Assembly (NCBI GenBank): GCA_026388315.1
Contig: JAPLKA010000084.1
Location: 28,769 to 92,768, forward strand
From: Pseudomonadota bacterium
GTDB lineage: Bacteria > Desulfobacterota > Syntrophorhabdia > Syntrophorhabdales > Syntrophorhabdaceae
DNA: 64,000 bases
Reading direction: 5' to 3'
How positions within the stretch are numbered: position 1 is the first letter of the stretch; every line of letters starts with the position of its first letter. The translations under genes were made by a program, and so were the position numbers. The notes under the pieces are model-generated. The model made no database searches. It was not told where the DNA came from and was given only the letters and a program-made list of their open reading frames with translations. Positions 18,169 through 25,541 of this stretch are shown piece by piece.

Positions 18169-19443
18169 ATGCATGAAGGATTAAAAAAGGCGTTACGCTA
18201 CAGATGGTTCATCTTCTGGATCCTGTCGATCCAGTACCTGCTCGTTTACTTTCACCGTGTTGCACCGGCAATTACAGCTCCTGAACTGATTAATGCTTTT
18301 GAAATATCCGGTACAGCCCTTGGGGTTCTCGCTTCAGCATATTTTTATTCCTACGGGATAATGCAGATACCTGTTGGTATTCTCTCTGACAGGTGGGGAC
18401 CGCGAAAAGTCATTATACTTTCAAGCTTCATAGCTTCATTGGGCGCTATTTCCTTTGGTTTATCACCAAGTTTTTCAGTTGCCATCATTTCAAGAGTTTT
18501 TATCGGGATCGGTGTTTCTGCTTTGTTTGTTGCAGCCATGAGGATTCTGGCTAACTGGTTTAAGGGGGTGGAACTTGCCAGGGTTTCCGGCGTACTCATG
18601 GCAACGGGCGGATTGGGGTGGCTTATGGCAACAACGCCTCTTGCTTTAATGTCACAAGCGTTTGGCTGGAGAGAGTCATTTATTGCAGTCGGTGTATTCT
18701 CTCTTATACCGGCGGCTTGTTCATGGTTTATTCTGGCCGATACCCCTGCAAAAAAAGGATTTCCAAATATAACTGAGATACCGGGTTCTTCAGAAAACAC
18801 AAACATGAACATCATAAAAGATTTAAAAATGATCCTCAGGGAAAAACACTTCTGGGCAATTGCAATCTGGTTCATTTTCAGAGGTGGTGCACTCTTCGGC
18901 TTCTTTGGCCTCTGGGCAGGCCCATATCTTATTGAAACCTACCACCTCTCGCAGTATTCTGCGGGTAACATCCTGTCCATGATTGCCTTTGCCATGATCT
19001 TATTAAGTCCGGTTCTCGGCCACATGTCCGACAAAACCCTTTCAAGCAGAAAAAAGGTTCTCGTATGGACTTCAGTTCTCAACTCTCTATGCTGGTTTGC
19101 CATGTTAACCTTTTTTGAGCAACTTTCAACCGTATGGCTCTATGTAATTTTCTTCATAATGGGTATCACAATCAGTTCTGTGGGAACAATCGCTATTGTG
19201 GCAACAAAAGAACTTTTCCCTCCAGGTATAGCCGGTACCTCGATGGGCACGATGAACGTATTTCCTTTTATCGGAGGCATTATATTTCAGCCGTTAATCG
19301 GGTACATTCTCGATAGGACAGGAAAAATTCAGGGGGTATATCCACCTTCGGCTTACAAATCGATGATCTGGCTACTTTTTGTTATAAGTCTTCTCGCTTT
19401 GATAAGTATTATGTTCTCGAAGGAAACAATAAAAAAGATGTAG
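18169..19443 (+). CDS. MFS transporter, candidate aromatic-acid or organic-anion permease
   Basis: A 424-residue, 12-helix inner-membrane permease of the major facilitator superfamily. The loop between helices 2 and 3 has GILSDRWGPRKVIILSS, the MFS A-motif, and FIGIGVSALFVAAMRILANWF follows. The second half repeats the topology with GHMSDKTLSSRKKV. The start has no strong ribosome site, but MHEGLKKALRYRWFIFWILS is a good permease N-terminus. It is on the opposite strand to, and ends four bases from, the aromatic operon (19448-33682). The substrate is not evident from sequence; position suggests uptake or export of an aromatic or other organic acid. Confidence 0.8.
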   Translation: MHEGLKKALRYRWFIFWILSIQYLLVYFHRVAPAITAPELINAFEISGTALGVLASAYFYSYGIMQIPVGILSDRWGPRKVIILSSFIASLGAISFGLSPSFSVAIISRVFIGIGVSALFVAAMRILANWFKGVELARVSGVLMATGGLGWLMATTPLALMSQAFGWRESFIAVGVFSLIPAACSWFILADTPAKKGFPNITEIPGSSENTNMNIIKDLKMILREKHFWAIAIWFIFRGGALFGFFGLWAGPYLIETYHLSQYSAGNILSMIAFAMILLSPVLGHMSDKTLSSRKKVLVWTSVLNSLCWFAMLTFFEQLSTVWLYVIFFIMGITISSVGTIAIVATKELFPPGIAGTSMGTMNVFPFIGGIIFQPLIGYILDRTGKIQGVYPPSAYKSMIWLLFVISLLALISIMFSKETIKKM

Positions 19444-19447
19444 TGCT

Positions 19448-20047
19448 TCATTTATGCATTATTTTGAGTTTCTCCTTATCCACAGGGATTCCCTCCCACC
19501 TCTTAAAGAGCGAATGATCAATATCCATAAGGTCTAAAATCTTGCCAACCGTATGATCAATCAAATCTTCGATATTACGGGGGGCATGGTAAAAGGCAGG
19601 TACAGGCGGTAATATGATCCCTCCCAGATCAGCTACCTTGCTCATTAATTCAAGGTGGCCCTTATGGAGAGGCGTCTCTCTTACCACGAGGATCAGCCTC
19701 CTCCTTTCTTTAAGCATAACATCGGCCGCCCTCACCATAAGATTATCATTATATGAATTCGCCACACCGGATAATGTTTTCATTGTACAGGGTACTATCA
19801 CCATTCCATATGTCCTGAAGGATCCGCTTGAAACAGGAGCTGCCAGATCCTTCACGTCATAAACCTTGTACGCAAGATCTTCAACGTGCCGTACAGAAAG
19901 ATCCGTTTCTATTGATATGTTCTGTTTTGCAGCATCAGAAAATATAAGGTGTGCCTCTATGCTTAAATCCTTTAATACTTCAAGCAACCTTACACCATAT
20001 ATAACACCCGTTGCGCCTGTTATACCCACCACAATCCGTTTCACCAT
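19448..20047 (-). CDS. ubiX: UbiX-type flavin prenyltransferase
   Basis: Joins a dimethylallyl group to FMN to give prenyl-FMN, the cofactor of UbiD decarboxylases/carboxylases. 199 residues, typical. The N-terminal flavodoxin-like motif is VGITGATGVIYGVRLLEVL, with TLSGVANSYNDNLMVRAADVMLKERRRLILVVRETPLH further on, and PAFYHAPRNIEDLIDHTVGKILDL near the C-terminus. I chose ATG 20047: GGAGG lies upstream, and the ATG overlaps the preceding gene's stop (ATGGTGA). It is the last gene of the aromatic operon and should serve the UbiD encoded at 32276-33682. Confidence 0.94.
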   Translation of the reverse strand: MVKRIVVGITGATGVIYGVRLLEVLKDLSIEAHLIFSDAAKQNISIETDLSVRHVEDLAYKVYDVKDLAAPVSSGSFRTYGMVIVPCTMKTLSGVANSYNDNLMVRAADVMLKERRRLILVVRETPLHKGHLELMSKVADLGGIILPPVPAFYHAPRNIEDLIDHTVGKILDLMDIDHSLFKRWEGIPVDKEKLKIMHK

Positions 20048-20418
20048 TTTTGTACCTCCGTAATTACTTTTTCTGTTATCGTCCTGCAAGCCTCCATAAT
20101 AATTTCTATTTCTTCCATTGATAGTTCATCCCAGTGTATCCCGGCAACAACAACAACCTTTTTGTTCAGCCTCTTTGCGATTTCCTCCGACATTGTTTTT
20201 ACCACTGCATCTTCTTTATGGCCGATATATGTATAGGTTGAACTGGTAGCACTGGCTTTTTCGGGATCCCTCAGGCTGGCCCGCGGCTGAGCCATACCAA
20301 TAGCCCCTATGTGTGCTGCACCGCCATAGACAATGACAAGAAGGTCCTTGCCTAACTGTTTTATTTCGGCGAATATTTCAAACCGGCCATTCTTCTCTTC
20401 TATAACAAGATAATCCAT
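20041..20418 (-). CDS. LpdD-like prenylated-flavin chaperone domain protein
   Basis: A 125-residue soluble protein. Features that I associate with the LpdD family (small partner of gallate decarboxylase LpdBCD): GRFEIFAEIKQLGKDLLVIVYGG, then HIGAIGMAQPRASLRD, SATSSTYTYIGHKED and KKVVVVAGIHWDEL. Such proteins are thought to help load prenyl-FMN into UbiD-type enzymes. Its stop overlaps the ubiX start by seven bases, so the two are made together. The first in-frame start is TTG two codons earlier; ATG 20418 is preferred. Family assignment is from memory of motifs. Confidence 0.75.
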   Translation of the reverse strand: MDYLVIEEKNGRFEIFAEIKQLGKDLLVIVYGGAAHIGAIGMAQPRASLRDPEKASATSSTYTYIGHKEDAVVKTMSEEIAKRLNKKVVVVAGIHWDELSMEEIEIIMEACRTITEKVITEVQKW

Positions 20419-20469
20419 ATTCAAGGACCTGTCCGGATAGCGTTATATTCGCGAGATGCAGTATGCATG

Positions 20470-21687
20470 TTATGCCTTTTTAGCTCTTATCATTTCATCG
20501 AGTATTTCTACTGCTCTTTCAGCGAAAGCAGGGTCACTGATATGAACATCCATTTCTTCAACAGGTATAGTTGGTTTGAGTGATCTTTTTAATTCATCCG
20601 CAAAGACCTGGTCTATTTCCGGATCAAACAGCTCCATTCCGGATTTATCGGCTTCAGACCAGCCTTTTCTGGGTATCAATATGTGTGTGGGGTCCTGTGA
20701 TTTATTCAGTTTTTCTCCTATGATCCGTGCGAACAGCTTCATCTCTTCCTGTTCCATGCGTACACAAAACCTGGTATCATGCATATGGGTTCTTCGACCT
20801 TGCAAGCTGTCAGGCATAGGATAGAACGGGCTGAAGACCGCGTTATCGAGGCCACCGGGGGCAAAAACAAGCGGCACCCCGGCTTTCCCTGCCATTTCAA
20901 ATCGTTTCTGTCCTATACCCCTGCAATATCCACCATACATCTCGTCTGCCAATTCATGGGAAGTAAAATCGAGTACACCAACAAGCAGACCCTCCTCAAT
21001 CATCTCTTCCATTGCCATTCCACCAACCCCATTAGCGTGGAAGGCAATCATCTCGTACCCCCTCTTCTCAAGGAGGGGTTCAGCGTAAAGCGCACAGGCA
21101 GAATTGATGCCATATGCAGTAACGCCCACCATCGGCTTCCCTTTTTTAATAGTATCACCCATCTGCATCATTCCGCATACGGCATGGACTGCCTGCCTGA
21201 GGATATGACACATGAATTCGTTCAGGCCGAGAATGTCGGCTACAGAATGAAACATGACGATGTCTTTCGTGCCTATGTATTCCCTGATATCACGGGATGC
21301 AACAGTAGAAACAACCACCTTTGGAAGACCAAAGGGCAATGATCGCATAATGGATGTGACTATGGACGTACCGGTCCCGCCGCCCATGCCGAAGACACCG
21401 CCCATTCTTCCCTCATGGAGCAGTTGATTCGCCAATACCCTGCCCCCTTCCTGCATTGACTGTACCGAGGCTGAACGATCTCCCGTCCTTTTCAATCCTT
21501 CAGGGTCATACCCTGCTGCCCGGACAATCTCCGCACTGGAAATATCAGGGGCTGATAAGGGGTCGCCCAGTGTTCCCACATCCATCAATACGGTGCCGAT
21601 CCCGAGGCTTTCAGCACACCCCTTTACAAATTCTGCCTCACGGCCTTTTGTATCAAGGGTAGCGATGATAAGAAGTTTTTTATCCAA
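20470..21687 (-). CDS. Tm-1-like ATP-binding domain protein (UPF0261), copy 1
   Basis: A 405-residue cytoplasmic protein of the UPF0261/Tm-1-like family. Visible: N-terminal nucleotide-binding part with IATLDTKGREAEFVKG (the LDTKG signature), GVFGMGGGTGTSIVTSIMRSLPFGLPKVVVST, and a C-terminal barrel-like half with EMIAFHANGVGGMAMEEMIEEGLLVGVLDFTSHEL and HILIPRKGWSEADK. The start is TTG 21687, supported by AGGAG six bases upstream. The family includes plant Tm-1 and many uncharacterised bacterial proteins encoded with catabolic genes; the reaction is not established. A second, divergent copy is at 29311. Both lie inside the aromatic operon, so a role in handling phosphorylated or CoA intermediates is a guess only. 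Confidence 0.85.
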   Translation of the reverse strand: MDKKLLIIATLDTKGREAEFVKGCAESLGIGTVLMDVGTLGDPLSAPDISSAEIVRAAGYDPEGLKRTGDRSASVQSMQEGGRVLANQLLHEGRMGGVFGMGGGTGTSIVTSIMRSLPFGLPKVVVSTVASRDIREYIGTKDIVMFHSVADILGLNEFMCHILRQAVHAVCGMMQMGDTIKKGKPMVGVTAYGINSACALYAEPLLEKRGYEMIAFHANGVGGMAMEEMIEEGLLVGVLDFTSHELADEMYGGYCRGIGQKRFEMAGKAGVPLVFAPGGLDNAVFSPFYPMPDSLQGRRTHMHDTRFCVRMEQEEMKLFARIIGEKLNKSQDPTHILIPRKGWSEADKSGMELFDPEIDQVFADELKRSLKPTIPVEEMDVHISDPAFAERAVEILDEMIRAKKA

Positions 21688-21840
21688 TACTTTACTTTCT
21701 CCTCAACGAATAGCGCTCAACCTGGAGCGTTTAGTTTTAAATCCTATACGCCTGTTCCTGTCCTCACGCAGTGGGGGCTCACGCAGCGGGGGCTATGCGC
21801 TCTACGCTATAGATTACTTCACGCTATACGCTCTAAGTTG

Positions 21841-22905
21841 TTATTTCAGCTTCACCCCGGTCAACAGTTGGCTTAATATACGTTCCATGGGGTCCTTTTT
21901 TTTCTCAGTTCGGGCTGTAACTTCTTTTTTGTTCCATATAGACTCCGGTCTCACCTGAAGAATAATGACACTTTCAGGAAACACGAGATCTGCATCGATG
22001 CCGAATTCAATGTCATAGTGTTTGCCATAATAATCTTCTATCACTTTTCCAAGACGGCAGAGTTCTTTCACCTCATCAAGTGAAACGCATAGTTTCTCCC
22101 TCTGTTCCTTCGGAACATCAGCCTGGACGATATCGCTCCCCCCCTCCCTGTACACACATTGAGTCTCCTTGCTCCCTATGGTTGTTTTGACTGTATCAAG
22201 GGTTACTTTGTCCACGAGGAAGCTGTCAGGTGTAACAAGACCGCTCACCACCGCCTCACCAAGGCCGTAACTTACATCCAAGGATATCTTGGACGGATCG
22301 CCATTCAAGGTGTTCAGGGTAAAAATGATGCCGGAAACCCTCGAATTGACCATTTTTGGAATTCCAACACCGATATTGAAGAGGAACCCTACCCCTTTAT
22401 TTGCCCTGTACATGATGGCTTCCACGTTATAGGCGCTGGCCCAGCACTTCTTTACATATTCTATAAGATCCTTATCCCCCCGGATATTAAGGTACGTTTC
22501 CATCTGGCCCGGCATGGAGATGGCGCCGCTGCTTCTCACCGCTACAGGAACATTGTTTGTACGGGAAAACTCACAGAGTTTTCTGTAATTTGCCAGGATA
22601 TCATCTTCAATTTCGGCAGGCAATGCTGCCGATTCAATCAAAGAGATTGCATAGGCGCTCGCCTTCTTTGTTGTCTCATATGTGGCTTCACCAAGCCCTT
22701 CCAGATACTTACCGAGCTTTTCCTTAATGCCTGTATCAATGATAAATTTCTCATTTGCAGCAATTGTGACGGAGAAACCTGGGCTGGTCCTGATTCCCGC
22801 CTTTATCATCTCGCCAAGGTTCGCATTTTTCTTGCCCACGAGAGGGAAATCCTTGCCATCCGTCTCTTCGTACCATAACGTAAATCTTTCCGTCTTGTCT
22901 GCCAT
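21841..22905 (-). CDS. Phenylphosphate synthase-like subunit, PEP-synthase N-terminal (ATP-grasp) half
   Basis: A 354-residue protein equal to the ATP-binding half of PEP synthase/PPDK. In phenylphosphate synthase of Thauera aromatica this is the separate ~40-kDa protein 2. Visible: FPLVGKKNANLGEMIKAGI (start of the PPDK_N fold), PVAVRSSGAISMPGQMETYLNI (nucleotide-binding RSS loop), WASAYNVEAIMYRANKG, and FGIDADLVFPESVIILQVRPE, the QxRPE end of the ATP-grasp fold. No swivelling His domain is present; that is on the next-door 615-residue protein. Expected job: split ATP and pyrophosphorylate the partner's histidine. The ATG has GGGAGG upstream. Lies 90 bases after its partner gene in the operon. 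Confidence 0.85.
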   Translation of the reverse strand: MADKTERFTLWYEETDGKDFPLVGKKNANLGEMIKAGIRTSPGFSVTIAANEKFIIDTGIKEKLGKYLEGLGEATYETTKKASAYAISLIESAALPAEIEDDILANYRKLCEFSRTNNVPVAVRSSGAISMPGQMETYLNIRGDKDLIEYVKKCWASAYNVEAIMYRANKGVGFLFNIGVGIPKMVNSRVSGIIFTLNTLNGDPSKISLDVSYGLGEAVVSGLVTPDSFLVDKVTLDTVKTTIGSKETQCVYREGGSDIVQADVPKEQREKLCVSLDEVKELCRLGKVIEDYYGKHYDIEFGIDADLVFPESVIILQVRPESIWNKKEVTARTEKKKDPMERILSQLLTGVKLK

Positions 22906-22995
22906 TCATCCCTCCCTTACAGTGATCCCGTGCAAGGGCGGCAACAGGCACCCCCGGCCCGTTGCTGCCCTTGCTACAGGAAAAGGAGCCAGAGA

Positions 22996-24843
22996 TTATT
23001 TATTTACCCTTTCGAGTATCTCTACTATCCCGGAATCCCCGTCTATCCTGATCAGATCCCCAGTTTTAATGAGGCGTGTGCCTTTGCCTGTTCCCACTAC
23101 CGTGGGAAGCCCATACTCTCTGCATACTATAGCGGCGTGACACATCGGTCCTCCTACATCGGTTATAGCGCCTGCGATCTTCACAAAGGCAGGTGCCCAA
23201 CTCGGGGATGTTGTAGTGGCGACAAGGATTTCACCCTCCAGAAGATCCGCAAGTTCTTCCACATTCTTCAAAACCCTTGCCCTGCCTTCCACTTTGCCCG
23301 AGGAGCCGGGTGAACCCTTCAGTATATTCTGATCACCCTCTGCACCCTCCCCTTTGAGCCATTCAGACAGCACGTCAGTCGTCACACCCCAAAGCACTAT
23401 GGTAAAAGGCTCTGTGACTACATCAGGCGGGACGCCCAGGGCAGGAGGAGGTGTCCATTCTTTAAATTTCTCATATATACCCTTTCTCTTTGCAATTTCC
23501 TTCGGCCAGTATGACGGCCCCCTCGGCTTTACCCCCGTTGCCCATGCAGTGGTGTAATCCCATAGGGCCTGTTTGATCTCGTCCCTTTTCAGGAACCAGA
23601 TATCTTCGTTCGCATTTTCAATGAAGCCTGCATTCTGGAGCATCTGACCTACCTGACGGATTTTTCCCCAGAAGATGCTGTGAAACCAATGCTCTATATA
23701 GAAAAGGTGGTCTTCCACGTAAGGGAATACTGTCCTTGCTACTCCGAGGACCTGGTCAAAGGCCTCCCGATCATCATCAGTCTTGATCAGCTTCCTGTAT
23801 TCATCAACGATTCTGTCCCGTTCTTTTATGATTTTTTCAGTGGGGCGTTCAACCTCTTTACCTTCTTTGATGCTGTTTATGCGCATCCTTATCGCATCAA
23901 AGGGTATGTCGAGGTTGTCATTCCAGCTTATGTGATGATGATACCAGCCTGTACCCGTTGATATATGGAACCATGGGTAACGGGATTTTTCCAACTCTGC
24001 AAGCCATTCCTTGCCTGCCGGTACCCTTGCCAGTTCATTCATAAGGTCCCCTGATTTTAAGGGTTTGAGGACCAGTTCATCGAGACCTGTATCAAGCGCG
24101 AGTTTAGCAAGCCTGATAAGTTCGGCATCAGGTCTGTACATGACCACATCAATACCCGCCACCATCTTTGTAAGGGTGGATATGGGTACCCCGGGGAATA
24201 TCTGATTGCACGTATTGATGAAGGTCACATATGCAGCGTATCCGAGGTTCAGAAATTCGAAATGGTATTGCCAGTTGAGAAGCCCCATGTTGATGACATC
24301 ATCATACTTCTTGAGGAGCGTATATCCACTGCCTACACCTTTGCCCTCGGTTATTACACTTATATCTTCAATCTCGGGAAGATCAGTAAAGTTGACTGCC
24401 TCAAGCTCCGCAATAAGGGCCGTTACCTTCTTTTTCCAGTTTTCATACAATCTGTCCCAGTTCTGATAGTAATATCCGGCCCTCTCCATAAATAACGGTA
24501 TTCTCTTCCCGATAACCTCAGGATCTGCGATACCTACAGGGGTGATATAGACATAACCATTAACAATTCTGTGATCAATGCCCATCGCCGGCGGAATAAT
24601 AAAGTGGCGCGTGTTATACTGGGAAAGCGCCAATGACCAAGCCTCATCCCATATAAGATCAAAAGGAAAATGCGGCTCCGGGTAGTGCAGACCATCATAA
24701 TACCATATCTGGCTGCTCTCGAAAGCGGCCCGTTCAGGATCATCTTTTGAAAATTGGTACTGATACGGGTAGAGCTTTTCCCATCCCTCTGTCCCTGGAA
24801 TGGTGGGAACATCGTGCGGATCCATGAATGTTTTACCGGCCAT
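22996..24843 (-). CDS. Phenylphosphate synthase-like subunit carrying the phospho-histidine domain
   Basis: A 615-residue, ~70-kDa protein matching in size and layout protein 1 of phenylphosphate synthase. Most of its length is the family's phenol-binding/central region (for example HHHHISWNDNLDIPFDAIR-type His cluster WYHHHISWNDN near residue 300). The C-terminal 90 residues are a PEP-utilising mobile domain with GAITDVGGPMCHAAIVCRE, where His569 is the expected phosphate carrier, followed by GLPTVVGTG. The architecture also occurs in split rifampin phosphotransferases, but the partner genes here (ubiD, ubiX, ligase, dehydroxylase) favour phosphorylation of a phenolic substrate. The CBS-domain third subunit known from Thauera is not in this operon. 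GGGGAGG lies before the ATG. Confidence 0.82.
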   Translation of the reverse strand: MAGKTFMDPHDVPTIPGTEGWEKLYPYQYQFSKDDPERAAFESSQIWYYDGLHYPEPHFPFDLIWDEAWSLALSQYNTRHFIIPPAMGIDHRIVNGYVYITPVGIADPEVIGKRIPLFMERAGYYYQNWDRLYENWKKKVTALIAELEAVNFTDLPEIEDISVITEGKGVGSGYTLLKKYDDVINMGLLNWQYHFEFLNLGYAAYVTFINTCNQIFPGVPISTLTKMVAGIDVVMYRPDAELIRLAKLALDTGLDELVLKPLKSGDLMNELARVPAGKEWLAELEKSRYPWFHISTGTGWYHHHISWNDNLDIPFDAIRMRINSIKEGKEVERPTEKIIKERDRIVDEYRKLIKTDDDREAFDQVLGVARTVFPYVEDHLFYIEHWFHSIFWGKIRQVGQMLQNAGFIENANEDIWFLKRDEIKQALWDYTTAWATGVKPRGPSYWPKEIAKRKGIYEKFKEWTPPPALGVPPDVVTEPFTIVLWGVTTDVLSEWLKGEGAEGDQNILKGSPGSSGKVEGRARVLKNVEELADLLEGEILVATTTSPSWAPAFVKIAGAITDVGGPMCHAAIVCREYGLPTVVGTGKGTRLIKTGDLIRIDGDSGIVEILERVNK

Positions 24844-24881
24844 AACCTCTCCTCCCCTTTTTCAAGGATTTTATAAATTTT

Positions 24882-25529
24882 TTAAAGCCTGAGCCATTTC
24901 GGCTCATCGAAGCGCTCTGTGGAGCGCAATACCCTGCTTGCATAATTCCTGACATATTCATTCTTCAATGTCAGGGTGATTCTCCTGAAGTCCTCGTTAT
25001 TGAAAAGCCGCCCGATATCTACAGGGTCCTTGAAGGTAAATTCCGCAATAATTTCGCTGAAACCGCCAAAGACAGTATTCCACCCGCCAGTCACCTCCAC
25101 ATAATCAATCTTTTGCATTGCCGGCAAGTGTTCATTGATGACAAAATCCGCATAGGCCTTTTTCATGCCGGGCATAATGTCATAATACTGGTTAAACTTC
25201 CAGACCCCCTTCTGTATCGTGTACTTCTCTCTTTTCACTGCTCCCGTGGGCTCATATACCGAGCTTTTGTAATTGTAAACAAACGACTTTAATTCAACTG
25301 TCAGATCCTTGAATCTCTTACTCGTAACAAAAGCTGTCAACTCTTCCAGCGCGTTACAGGCATATACCCCAAGCACTTTTGGTCCGAAACCGACTTCTAC
25401 ATAATATCCCCCAACCGGAATAAAACCCATGGCTGAGGTTTCGGGTATGTAGGTATCGGTCACAAATCGAGCATACTCATCCCCTTTGCCGTGAATAATA
25501 TCCCAGTTCTGGATAAACAAGATGGACAT
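24882..25529 (-). CDS. Tandem alpha/beta-barrel (NIPSNAP/EthD-like) protein of unknown role
   Basis: A 215-residue soluble protein with two similar halves. Each half begins with a strand plus a motif of the dimeric alpha/beta-barrel fold (ILFIQNWDIIHGKGDEYARFV in half 1; WKFNQYYDIMPGMKKAYADFV in half 2) and contains a second strand (GYYVEVGFGPKVLGVYAC; VTGGWNTVFGGFSEIIAEF). This is a tandem duplication forming an intramolecular dimer. ATG 25529 is chosen because GGAGG lies five bases upstream; the earlier in-frame GTG is part of that ribosome site. It sits between the Mo-enzyme and phosphotransferase genes with tight spacing. No catalytic function can be assigned; a small-molecule binding or protective role is a guess. 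Confidence 0.65.
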   Translation of the reverse strand: MSILFIQNWDIIHGKGDEYARFVTDTYIPETSAMGFIPVGGYYVEVGFGPKVLGVYACNALEELTAFVTSKRFKDLTVELKSFVYNYKSSVYEPTGAVKREKYTIQKGVWKFNQYYDIMPGMKKAYADFVINEHLPAMQKIDYVEVTGGWNTVFGGFSEIIAEFTFKDPVDIGRLFNNEDFRRITLTLKNEYVRNYASRVLRSTERFDEPKWLRL

Positions 25530-25541
25530 GGGCACCTCCTT

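Noticed and set aside
22996..24843. Rifampin phosphotransferase
   Set aside because: That enzyme is normally a single fused chain; here the halves are separate and lie among ubiD, ubiX, ligase and Mo-enzyme genes.
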